Source: Nephrocerus scutellatus (Eukaryota > Arthropoda > Insecta > Diptera > Pipunculidae). Taken from it: a DNA stretch of 64,000 nt. Location: contig OX352762.1 in the NCBI GenBank assembly GCA_947095585.1, forward strand, positions 49,213,540 through 49,277,539. Direction: 5' to 3'. Under the pieces are notes generated by a model. It ran no database searches and was not told the origin of the DNA. It saw only the letters and a list, made by a program, of their open reading frames with translations. Position numbers and translations under genes: made by a program. Below are positions 21,526-30,773 of this stretch, one piece after another. Position 1 is the first letter of the stretch. Each line of letters begins with the position of its first letter.

Positions 21526-21941
21526 TCATTCGTTGCTCTTTTTCTTGAGACTTTTCAGGATGATAACTAAACCTGTGTCGCTTAGTCTTTGAAAACCCGT
21601 TTTTAAATCCTTGAGATGATCATCCATAGTTTTCGATGCGATTAAAAGATCATCGATGTATGGGAAAAAAGAGGTAAGTCGCGAAATGTGGAGTGTATTA
21701 GCTGTTGGAATGTTTGAGCCGCATTCCGTAGACCAAAGGTAGGGAATTCGAGGGAATTCAAACAATCCAAACGGTGTACAAATTGCGGATTTTTAATGTC
21801 TTTGGTTTCGACTGGTACCTGATAAAGTAACTGGATCGATAAGTTTTTTATTCCTGATAAATAAACCTGAATCAGCACCGAAAATACAGCTATTATAAAT
21901 TTCCAAACTAGTGGTCTACGTAAACCAATATTTAGAATCAT
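21526..21941 (-). pseudogene. Osvaldo-like gypsy RT fragment
   Basis: LLYQVPVETKDIKN, FGLRNAAQTFQQLI and PYIDDLLIASKTMDDHLKDL are consecutive Ty3/gypsy RT blocks, the last with the YIDD active site, spread over two frames (21642-21941 and 21526-21765). It matches in family and strand the RNase H/integrase at 16.4-17.8 kb, so both probably come from one element split by CR1-like copy I. Confidence 0.75.
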
Positions 21942-21959
21942 ATTTTTGTTACCAAATGT

Positions 21960-22140
21960 ATCTATCGTTCATGTATTTGCAGCATAAAGTTTGAAAGATG
22001 ATATGTTTGATTTTTCAAGAGATGTGGGTGGTATCACCGAAATTTCGGCTCCCGTGCCAATCAAAAACTGCTGTTTGCTATGAAGATCAACTATAATTAG
22101 ATGGCAATTAGAATTTAGGTTACCATCACGTGCCGAACAC
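21960..22140 (-). pseudogene. Osvaldo-like aspartic protease remnant
   Basis: Minus reading: LIIVDLHSKQQFLIGTGAEI, then SVIPPTSLEK and FKLYAANT. This is the protease of Osvaldo-like gypsy elements. The catalytic Asp of DTGA is changed (GTGA), so the enzyme would be dead even without the frame breaks. Confidence 0.65.
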
Positions 22141-22199
22141 AGTGCGGAACCTACTGATTTTTTAATTGTGCAGAGATGTCGTTCTTAGTGTCGAAATTA

Positions 22200-22763
22200 C
22201 AGGGTTTTAAACACTTTAGTGCTTTGATACCAAATAGGTATTTATATCAACAATTTGGGTGCTTTTGTCCTGAGTGTTCGATAGAGGTGCGCTGCGATGA
22301 CGCACCGTATTTCGCTGTTGTGCCGAACCATTATTGTGACAGTCCGAAGACGAAGTGTCAGCGGAGAAACGACATCTGAATAGATTCTCAACGCGATCTG
22401 AGGAAGCGTCGAATCGTGCGGTTAACTCGCAAGATGGTGGGTCAATGGCTCTGTTTGAATTTTAATGTAATGCGTGAATGCCCGCAGGCTTATCAACATC
22501 CCTTAATTTATCAGCCGTCGTCGCAAGTTTCTATAAATCGGCGTCTTCGGAATCGTTCGATTACAGCTGCTTTGCTTATAATTTCCGGATGTTAGAGGCT
22601 CAAGAATCTTGTCACATACGCATTTGAATGTATCTAGATCGATAGCTGCAAACAAATGTTCGTATACTTGGTTGCGCCGACGGAAATGCCAACGATCTCG
22701 AACTGAGCCTCCAATTGGGTAAACCATATTTCGGGATCGTCCCGATTGAAAAGCGATGAATAC
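22200..22763 (-). pseudogene. Osvaldo-like Gag remnant
   Basis: FNRDDPEIWFTQLEAQFEIV followed by GATKYTNICLQL, and in another frame IDLDTFKCVCDKILEP. These are N-terminal Gag features of Osvaldo-like elements. The 5' LTR abuts at 22,764 without a primer site or start codon, so a small deletion removed the leader. The part from 22,594 upward is inside the 1,925 bp tandem duplication and recurs at 24,519-24,688. Confidence 0.65.
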
Positions 22764-23204
22764 TGACGATTTCTCTATATTCTGAAAAGAAGGGTTAGCA
22801 CAGAACTTTTATTACGATGTTAAGAATTCCCTAGTGTATCTTTCACACGAGAATGTTCTTTCCAAAAAGAAATTGCAGTGTTAAGTTTTAATATGCACAA
22901 CCAAAGTTATAATAACAATTGTATTCCGACTTTAAAATTTACTTTTAACATTCAAAAAAAGAATAACTTTATTACATTAACATTAATTTTATTCAAAACA
23001 GAAAACGCAGAATGAATTAGAAATTGTTCATTCATCGAAAACCACTCGCCGGAACTGATAACAGTGATAACTCGAAGTCGAACTCGATTATCGAATTCGT
23101 TAAGCTCGTAATACCAGATGCGTAAGTTGTGTAGTCCGCACGAACAACGTCAACCACTCCATTAAATAAGGATAGGACGAGTGGTGTCGCCACAGATTGC
23201 GACA
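22764..23204 (-). repeat. LTR of Osvaldo-like element, copy C
   Basis: 441 bp; starts TGTCGCAATCTG on minus and ends near AATCGTCA. Gag lies directly downstream, so it is a 5' LTR. It differs visibly from copies A and B. Confidence 0.65.
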
Positions 23205-24101
23205 CTATAACATAGTTGCAAGTGTTGATTGTTGTTTATTGTTACAAAGTAACAATAAGAAGCTGTGATTAAAAGTGGTCACTTTACAACAGCATGTGTA
23301 TCTCCGATGGACAACACTTTAGTCTTTTTTTTAGCTTTTTCTGACTCAGGAGATACGGTAATGGGTAAATCTGAAAAAACCCAAATTTCAACAATTTTCA
23401 TGATAACTATACTTCCTTTTACTATGTACAAAAAAGTAAAAGTACTTGATTTTCCTCAGATTTTATATGCATTTGTATCTGCCATTGACAACATTTTTTC
23501 AAAAATTTAGAAGTTTTTTAAATTTTTTTTTAAAAATGTACCCGATTTTTTCAAATTTTATACACATGTGAGTTTACAAGTCACAGTTGACGTTGGCGGC
23601 ACTCGATTGTGGATGTCACTTGCGTCGGTGTGTGGGTATGTCGATTCCACAAAAAATCCACCGAAAGTCAACTACAAAAGATGACGTTCGGCGCAAGCAT
23701 GAATGTTCTATACGGCAAAACAAGAATAAATTGACAAACATACACACAAACACAGACAAATACTTCCTTATGTGTAGCCACAACGTTCATTGGCATGACT
23801 TTCATTCCCACGCCTGTGTAGCCATGCTCTTTAGCTCACATTTTAAGATGTCGTTTATCGGGAGCAGGCATAATTTTATCGTCTCACTATGCTATCTTGT
23901 AGTTTAACGGTTGCGTTTCGAATGAGACCATCAAAACTCGTGTGGGTTTCGAAGATTCTTCCCATCAGCCACTTTGATGGAGGGCACCTCTCATATTTCA
24001 GCAGCACCAATTAGCTGACAGCCAAGTCTGTGTATTTAACCATTTTGGACGTTGTTGAAGGCGTGGCAGGTATTCATTAGACCAGATTCTCAAAAATTGT
24101 T
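23205..24101 (-). pseudogene. BEL/Pao pol C-terminus and 3' LTR remnant
   Basis: At 23,860-24,095 the minus strand reads QQFLRIWSNEYLPRLQQRPK, then SKWLMGRIFET and, in another frame, KLCLLPI. This is the C-terminal end of BEL/Pao integrase. A purine-rich stretch (GGCGTGGGAATGAAAG, about 23,803-23,818) and a probable LTR with GTGTATAAAATTTG (about 23,560) follow. Multiple frameshifts. LTR limits are not certain. Confidence 0.6.
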
Positions 24102-24518
24102 GGTTAGGTTAGGCTAGCTTTGGGTGGCTGTCGGCAGGAAGCCGACTCACTTACACCGATAGATGGTCCATTGTGATGCCACATGGATCGAGAGGATTTC
24201 TCGCCCTACTCATTGCGCTAGTTAGAACATCGAATGAAGCGTAGAGGACTTTTGATGTCAGTGCTTGACAAATCGTTAAGGTCGTTGTAAAAGAAGGCTC
24301 CCAAGTGGAGCTTACGCTTTGGAGAAAGAGCTGTGTATGTGCAGAGAAGGTGAAGAATGGTCTTTTCCTATTCCACGTCCATGCAGATTCTGAAGAAGAC
24401 ATTGGAAAATACACCAAACCTTACTGAATGCCTTCATATGAGACAATGCCCAGTAATAACACCAATTGTAGCACGTATGTGCACTCTGTATGGAGAAATC
24501 AAACACCTGGAGCGTTTC
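24102..24518 (-). pseudogene. LOA-like 3' end (duplicate copy)
   Basis: C-terminal ORF2 region related to 37,189-37,560 (GVITGHCLI and the segments after it) and a short ggttaggttagg tail at 24,102-24,113, the same tail type as the LOA-like element at 37,148. The frame is broken. Confidence 0.6.
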
Positions 24519-24688
24519 AGAGGCTCAAGAATCTTGTCACATACGCATTTGAATGTATCTAGATCGATAGCTGCAAACAAATGTTCGTATACTTGGTTGC
24601 GCCGACGGAAATGCCAACGATCTCGAACTGAGCCTCCAATTGGGTAAACCATATTTCGGGATCGTCCCGATTGAAAAGCGATGAATAC

Positions 24689-25129
24689 TGACGATTTCTC
24701 TATATTCTGAAAAGAAGGGTTAGCACAGAACTTTTATTACGATGTTAAGAATTCCCTAGTGTATCTTTCACACGAGAATGTTCTTTCCAAAAAGAAATTG
24801 CAGTGTTAAGTTTTAATATGCACAACCAAAGTTATAATAACAATTGTATTCCGACTTTAAAATTTACTTTTAACATTCAAAAAAAGAATAACTTTATTAC
24901 ATTAACATTAATTTTATTCAAAACAGAAAACGCAGAATGAATTAGAAATTGTTCATTCATCGAAAACCACTCGCCGGAACTGATAACAGTGATAACTCGA
25001 AGTCGAACTCGATTATCGAATTCGTTAAGCTCGTAATACCAGATGCGTAAGTTGTGTAGTCCGCACGAACAACGTCAACCACTCCATTAAATAAGGATAG
25101 GACGAGTGGTGTCGCCACAGATTGCGACA
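24689..25129 (-). repeat. LTR of Osvaldo-like element, copy D
   Basis: Exact counterpart of copy C inside unit 2 of the tandem duplication. Confidence 0.65.
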
Positions 25130-26026
25130 CTATAACATAGTTGCAAGTGTTGATTGTTGTTTATTGTTACAAAGTAACAATAAGAAGCTGTGATTAAAAG
25201 TGGTCACTTTACAACAGCATGTGTATCTCCGATGGACAACACTTTAGTCTTTTTTTTAGCTTTTTCTGACTCAGGAGATACGGTAATGGGTAAATCTGAA
25301 AAAACCCAAATTTCAACAATTTTCATGATAACTATACTTCCTTTTACTATGTACAAAAAAGTAAAAGTACTTGATTTTCCTCAGATTTTGTATGCATTTG
25401 TATCTGCCATTGACAACATTTTTTCAAAAATTTAGAAGTTTTTTAAATTTTTTTTTAAAAATGTACCCGATTTTTTCAAATTTTATACACATGTGAGTTT
25501 ACAAGTCACAGTTGACGTTGGCGGCACTCGATTGTGGATGTCACTTGCGTCGGTGTGTGGGTATGTCGATTCCACAAAAAATCCACCGAAAGTCAACTAC
25601 AAAAGATGACGTTCGGCGCAAGCATGAATGTTCTATACGGCAAAACAAGAATAAATTGACAAACATACACACAAACACAGACAAATACTTCCTTATGTGT
25701 AGCCACAACGTTCATTGGCATGACTTTCATTCCCACGCCTGTGTAGCCATGCTCTTTAGCTCACATTTTAAGATGTCGTTTATCGGGAGCAGGCATAATT
25801 TTATCGTCTCACTATGCTATCTTGTAGTTTAACGGTTGCGTTTCGAATGAGACCATCAAAACTCGTGTGGGTTTCGAAGATTCTTCCCATCAGCCACTTT
25901 GATGGAGGGCACCTCTCATATTTCAGCAGCACCAATTAGCTGACAGCCAAGTCTGTGTATTTAACCATTTTGGACGTTGTTGAAGGCGTGGCAGGTATTC
26001 ATTAGACCAGATTCTCAAAAATTGTT
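25130..26026 (-). pseudogene. BEL/Pao pol C-terminus and LTR remnant, duplicate
   Basis: Second copy of 23,205-24,101 within the 1,925 bp tandem duplication, with the same frameshifts. Confidence 0.6.
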
Positions 26027-26704
26027 GGTTAGGTTAGGCTAGCTTTGGGTGGCTGTCGGCAGGAAGCCGACTCACTTACACCGATAGATGGTCCATTGTG
26101 ATGCCACATGGATCGAGAGGATTTCTCGCCCTACTCATTGCGCTAGTTAGAACATCGAATGAAGCGTAGAGGACTTTTGATGTCAGTGCTTGACAAATCG
26201 TTAAGGTCGTTGTAAAAGAAGGCTCCCAAGTGGAGCTTACGCTTTGGAGAAAGAGCTGTGTATGTGCAGAGAAGGTGAAGAATGGTCTTTTCCTATTCCA
26301 CGTCCATGCAGATTCTGAAGAAGACATTGGAAAATACACCAAACCTTACTGAATGCCTTCATATGAGACAATGCCCAGTAATAACACCAATTGTAGCACG
26401 TATGTGCACTCTGTATGGAGAAATCAAACACCTGGAGCGTTTCAGATCCAGCTTTGGCCATATCTGTTTTGTTGCTACACAAGTTATACCATTTGTCCAT
26501 CTAAGGTTGGTTTTGTCAGTAGTGTCCTGCTCAAACATGAGTTTGCATGTATCAATCGGTATGCCTAGGGAACCATTTTCAGGTAGAAGGGGGAGCGTAG
26601 TACCATTTTTGGTGAGTTCATCGGCCCTGCAATTCCCCAGAATGTCCCTATGCCCCGGCACCCCATAAGGTGAATGTTGAACTGCTCCGTCATCTCCCTG
26701 GGAG
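26027..26704 (-). pseudogene. LOA-like RNase H and 3' end
   Basis: The minus strand reads REMTEQFNIHL, then VPGHRDILGNCRADELTKNG and TTLPLLPENG (26,565-26,700): the second half of an RNase H domain, with the catalytic-region GH-N-ADEL motif. A tail region follows with SPYRVHIRATIGVITGHCLI and the ggttaggttagg end at 26,027. One frameshift lies near 26,660. At about 26,704 it is cut by the inverted 5' part of a CR1-like element. Confidence 0.75.
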
Positions 26705-26940
26705 AAAATACTGGCACCAAGTTGTAACCAGGCCAACTAAAATCCGAAACGTCGGAATCAGCATTAACCTGGATTTCTGTTAGTGCCAAAATAGCAGGTT
26801 TGTGTTCTGCTAAGTGGACGCACGTAGCCGAGAGATTCGATCTGAGCCCACGAATGTTGCACACATTGACCCTGAATTCACACATCAGACGAGCAGGACA
26901 CACACCGATACAATCGAGACATACCGTGGTGAGAAAGAAT
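26705..26940 (-). pseudogene. CR1-like endonuclease N-terminus, inverted
   Basis: The minus reading FRVNVCNIRGLRSNL, then HKPAILALTEIQV and FSWPGYNLVPVFS, corresponds to the first endonuclease blocks, including the catalytic TEI/TET triplet. The frame then passes directly into LOA-like RNase H at about 26,700, giving a chance fusion frame (26565-26963). Confidence 0.75.
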
Positions 26941-26941
26941 A

Positions 26942-27558
26942 ATGACGGCACTCCAACCAACATTTCATTCCGCTAACACCCTTGACTTGTTCCTTACCTC
27001 TCGTCCTGAGAAATACTCCGTAAATGTATTATCGCCTCAAGGCTCGTCAGACCATTGTGTAGTATCAGCTAATTTCTCGTTACAAAACCACGTAGTTAGA
27101 GAAAAAACTCCCAAAAAAATAGTATGGCATTACGAGAAAGCCAATTGGGACGGCCTTAACAACTTCTTTGGGAGAACTAACTGGTCGCTATTTTTTCGTG
27201 ATAGCAACGTGGATGCCGCCGCTGATGCAATCACAAACATCATTCTTATTGGTATGAAAAAGTTTATCCCTTTCAGGAATAAATCTATCAAATCAAAGGA
27301 AGATGGATGGTATGACTTGAGCTGTAAAGAGGCTTCTAGGATTAGAGAGGTATGCTTTCGGTTTTACAAAGCAAACCCTACCGAGGAAAACTGAAAAAAG
27401 TTTAAACGAGCAACAAATGATTGCAATGCCCATCTTCGGCAAGTCAAATTCGCCTACGACCGAAAATTAAGACTAAAAATACTACAAGGTCCCAAAGGTA
27501 GTAAAAATGTTTGGTCTTTCGTGAAAAGAATCAAAAATACAGCCTCGTCGTCGATTCC
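26942..27558 (+). pseudogene. CR1-like endonuclease C-terminus and linker
   Basis: NTLDLFLTSRPEKYSVNVLS and GSSDHCVVSANFS (catalytic SDH) open the frame (26,942-27,394). After a stop near 27,393 the linker continues with NVWSFVKRIKNTASSSIPTL up to the left Jockey junction. About 100 residues between the inverted N-terminus and this part are missing. Confidence 0.75.
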
Positions 27559-27573
27559 AACGCTCATTTATAA
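27559..27573. repeat. Jockey target-site duplication, left
   Basis: aacgctcatttataa, identical to 32,527-32,541. Confidence 0.9.
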
Positions 27574-27845
27574 GATTTTTTTAGATTAAGATATTTTTAT
27601 TAAACATTAAAGTAATATACAATTTTGATTTACAACTAAACTTATAACTAATATTAATATGTGTCGGCTCAACAATAGGGGCCCGACGTATTTACATTGT
27701 CTTTTTTTGGTATTGTTTATTTTTAAACAATATTTTTTACTACTTAATCTACTACATGTTTTTTTTTAAGGTAATTAAATTTTAAACAATAATTTTAAAA
27801 TAAAATAAAAATGAAATATTAAGCGGCGTATAAACAGGGCGAACT
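27574..27845 (-). other. Jockey 3' UTR
   Basis: AT-rich, with a TTTAATAAAAATATC stretch near the end. Nearly identical to 3,420-3,687 of the truncated copy. Confidence 0.75.
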
Positions 27846-30773
27846 TCAGCCTCTGTAATATTGGTTGCCCGCCTTCTCGTAGAAGGAGACGTCTTGATTG
27901 TTAAAGATGTCATCGAATCTAGCATCAGTGAATCCTCTTATGTGTATGTACCGGTGAGTTGGCTCGATTTCCTCGATTCGCAGTCCTTGCATCTCAGGAC
28001 TTGGATGTGTTTCCAATGCGTCGACGAATTTCCTCGCCATTCGGAACAAGTGGTCAGTTATTGGCAGCAGACCTGCTGCTTCGTATAGTATTGTAGTCGA
28101 CACAAGCTTATAGCTGTTTGTCACCCTCCAGAGTCCTGTACAGATCCTTAGTACCTTCCTTTCAAATAGGGAGATCTTCTTCATCGTTGTTGGTGAGACG
28201 GTGAACCATATGGGGTAGCCACAGGTTATCACTGGCCTGATGAGTTGCTTGTAGATAAGCAGCCTGGTGTTGTTAGACAGACCGTTTCGTCTTTTAAGTA
28301 GCGGGTGCACCAAATGAAGAGCGTAGTTCGCTTTTTTCATTGTTTTGTCGATGTGAGAGTTAAACTTGAGCCTCTCAGTAAAGTTGATTCCCAGGTACTT
28401 AGTCTCTGACTTGGTGTTTATTGTTGTGTTATCCGGAAGGGTGATTTTTAAGGCTCTGCACCGGCTTGCGATTTTTCTTATCCTTGTTTCGGTTGCTGGT
28501 ACTCGGAAGCAGATGAGTTCCGTTTTATTGGCGTTGATTTTTAGTCCCCACTTCAGGTAGTAGACCCAAAGATTTCTGAGGTGTTCCTCCACTCTTTGGG
28601 CAGCTATCTCGGGAGAGCGGGAAACTGCATACGTTATGGAGTCATCCGCGAAGAGCATAGTCCTTGTTCCGGCTGTATTTGTAGGTTGATCCGCCGTGAA
28701 GATGCTATACAGGATTGGTCCAAGTCTGGAACCTTGAGGAACTCCGGCTTTGATCCTTTTCCTTGTCGATGGGCGGTCGTACACCTGTACAAAGAAGACC
28801 CTGTTAAAAAGAAAATTTTTAATTATTTTTACAATATAATTGGGGAAACCAAAACTAATAAGCTTGTACAGTAGCCCGTTTATCCAGACACTATCGAAAG
28901 CTTTTTCGATGTCTAGCAAACAGGCCACTGTACTACTTTTGACGTTCAGTCCTTTAGTGACGTCACTGTGAAGCTTCAGCAGAGGGTGCAGCGTAGAGTG
29001 CTTCTCTCGGAAACCGTACTGAAAGGAAGGAATAAGATTTCTTTCCGTACAAAACGTATTGATCTTTTTACGGATCAATGATTCCAATACTTTACTGATA
29101 CAACACAGTAGAGCTATTGGACGGTAACCAGTTACGCAGGAGCGGTCAGTTTTCTTGGGTACTGGTACTACCTTGGCGACCTTCCAGTTGTCCGGAAAGT
29201 AGCCATTGTTTAGGCAATTGTTGAAAATGATGGTTAACATCAAAATTGCCATACCCGGTAACTTTTTAAGCAAAAAGTTAGAAATCCCATCTGTGCCTGA
29301 TGATTTTTTTGAGTTTCCACTCATAATCAAATCATTGACAACAGCTGTTCCGGTAAACATATCGACGTCTACGGGTGCGTTGGCGCGATTTTCTTCACTG
29401 AACTGCACTATAGTATTTCCTGGAGAAGTAGTGTCTTCCACAAGACTTTCAACCTCTTCCAAGAAATCTGGAAGATGCGTTGGTGGTCGGTCCGTAAAGC
29501 TCCTTTCAAAATGGCAGGCAAAGGCTTCCGCTTTCTCAGTAGCGCTGGATACTGTTCGATCTTCAATGGTGATAATCTCTGGAATGGAAATACGCTTTCC
29601 AACCAGAGAGTTCAGCTTCCTAAAAGCATCAGGGCCTGGTTTGATGTCCTGGAGCCGTTTGGTCAGTTCATCTTCCTGAAACCTCCGCACAGCTTGACGA
29701 CACATGTTAACTGTACAACGCAGTTGCGAAAGTACAGACAGGTATTCGTCGTTGACTGTGTTAAGTGTCCTATTGAAGATTCTCTGAAGGCGTTTCCTAA
29801 GCCGTTGCTTGTGAGCATATATGGCCTGTATATGCTCAGGCAAGTGTTGGAAGCGATCCCTGCTAGTGCGAATTGTTTTCTGCCGATTAATGGCTGAATT
29901 CACTGTAATCTCAAAATTTCTGATAGCATCATCAATTTCTGTATTCTCCAGATTTCTGCAAGCCGCTGGAATAGGAAGTTCAGCTTCAACTTCTGATCTA
30001 AACCGGTTCCAGTTTATTTTCTTAAAGTTGATGTGAAGTTCAGGTGTTGGGGTGACTTGCACAATTCGCTGGTTCAGCCTCACTCGAAGCTCTATGGCCA
30101 TATGATCCGAGTCGCTATCATGCGCCAAGCAGGAATAATTTCTTAATTCTGGGAGAATATTTAAGAAATTTGTGGTTGCCAGAAAGAAATCCAGAGTTGA
30201 CGGTGTCCGAGGGTACGTCTTCCGGGGCTGTGAAACTATAGCCATCGTGTGCTGATGCGGATTTGAGTCCATCCAGTCTGTAATGGCCCTTCCTTTGTGA
30301 TTGCACACTTCGTCCTGCCATCGAGTATGTCTAGCATTAAAATCACCTCCAACAACACAGTATGTGTGTCTAGAGGAGGTGTTGCAGACAGTTTGCAAAT
30401 CCCGTTGGATGTCTTCCCTCGTTGCGTTACAGTGATTGTACACCGATATCACCAGCAAGGTCTCCACTTCATTGACTTTAATGCTGACAGCTGTTGCTTC
30501 CATGCTACGTAGACCACTGATTTGCACCTTTTCGCCTGCCATAGTGTTCCTGATAAGGACCGCCGTCCCAGAGCGTCCACTGCCTTTGTCGACCCTGTGG
30601 ATATTGTATCCGTCTGGACTGAACGGATTTCTCCCAGTGAGATTTGTTTCCTGTAAAAGAAGAATGTCAGGTTTATTAGTTTTAATAAATAATGTTAGTG
30701 TGATACGCCTAGCTAACGAATAAATGGAATTCACATTATATGAGAATATACTTATCCTGCTTATTGTGAACAT
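27846..30773 (-). CDS. Jockey ORF2, endonuclease-reverse transcriptase
   Basis: 975 codons. The endonuclease has NVNSI (13-17), QET with the catalytic Glu (41-43), GDFNARH (143-149) and SDH (222-224). RT has GYRPIALL (about 550), DIEKAFDSVW (first catalytic Asp about 621), GVPQGSRLGP (about 677) and FADD (708-711), with a thumb-like C-terminus. No RNase H, as expected for Jockey. The protein nicks target DNA and copies the RNA from the nick. ATG 30,773 lies 13 nt inside ORF1, which suggests coupled re-initiation. All key residues are present. Confidence 0.93.
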   Translation of the reverse strand: MFTISRISIFSYNVNSIYSLARRITLTLFIKTNKPDILLLQETNLTGRNPFSPDGYNIHRVDKGSGRSGTAVLIRNTMAGEKVQISGLRSMEATAVSIKVNEVETLLVISVYNHCNATREDIQRDLQTVCNTSSRHTYCVVGGDFNARHTRWQDEVCNHKGRAITDWMDSNPHQHTMAIVSQPRKTYPRTPSTLDFFLATTNFLNILPELRNYSCLAHDSDSDHMAIELRVRLNQRIVQVTPTPELHINFKKINWNRFRSEVEAELPIPAACRNLENTEIDDAIRNFEITVNSAINRQKTIRTSRDRFQHLPEHIQAIYAHKQRLRKRLQRIFNRTLNTVNDEYLSVLSQLRCTVNMCRQAVRRFQEDELTKRLQDIKPGPDAFRKLNSLVGKRISIPEIITIEDRTVSSATEKAEAFACHFERSFTDRPPTHLPDFLEEVESLVEDTTSPGNTIVQFSEENRANAPVDVDMFTGTAVVNDLIMSGNSKKSSGTDGISNFLLKKLPGMAILMLTIIFNNCLNNGYFPDNWKVAKVVPVPKKTDRSCVTGYRPIALLCCISKVLESLIRKKINTFCTERNLIPSFQYGFREKHSTLHPLLKLHSDVTKGLNVKSSTVACLLDIEKAFDSVWINGLLYKLISFGFPNYIVKIIKNFLFNRVFFVQVYDRPSTRKRIKAGVPQGSRLGPILYSIFTADQPTNTAGTRTMLFADDSITYAVSRSPEIAAQRVEEHLRNLWVYYLKWGLKINANKTELICFRVPATETRIRKIASRCRALKITLPDNTTINTKSETKYLGINFTERLKFNSHIDKTMKKANYALHLVHPLLKRRNGLSNNTRLLIYKQLIRPVITCGYPIWFTVSPTTMKKISLFERKVLRICTGLWRVTNSYKLVSTTILYEAAGLLPITDHLFRMARKFVDALETHPSPEMQGLRIEEIEPTHRYIHIRGFTDARFDDIFNNQDVSFYEKAGNQYYRG
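30761..30773 (-). promoter_or_regulatory. ORF1/ORF2 overlap, ATGTTCACAATAA
   Basis: The start codon of ORF2 and the stop of ORF1 share 13 nt in different frames. In other bicistronic non-LTR elements such overlaps go with termination-reinitiation. That mechanism is inferred here. Confidence 0.7.

Larger units (their letters stand above)
22594..24518. repeat. Tandem duplication, unit 1 (1,925 bp)
   Basis: Followed directly by unit 2 (24,519-26,443). By reading, the units match base for base across the parts I compared except one position (23,467 a versus 25,392 g, approximate). Breakpoints share only the short word ag/cag. Content: Osvaldo-like Gag start and LTR C, BEL/Pao LTR and pol end, LOA-like 3' end. 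Confidence 0.9.
24519..26443. repeat. Tandem duplication, unit 2 (1,925 bp)
   Basis: Second copy of 22,594-24,518. Its right end continues into LOA-like RNase H sequence, while unit 1's left end continues into Osvaldo-like Gag. The pre-duplication order was therefore Osvaldo-like Gag - LTR - BEL/Pao end - LOA-like 3' end. Confidence 0.9.

Noticed and set aside
23265..23907. Two plus-strand frames (81 and 106 codons), repeated at 25,190-25,832
   Set aside because: They lie in BEL/Pao LTR-like sequence on the opposite strand and look like chance frames; duplication explains their conservation.
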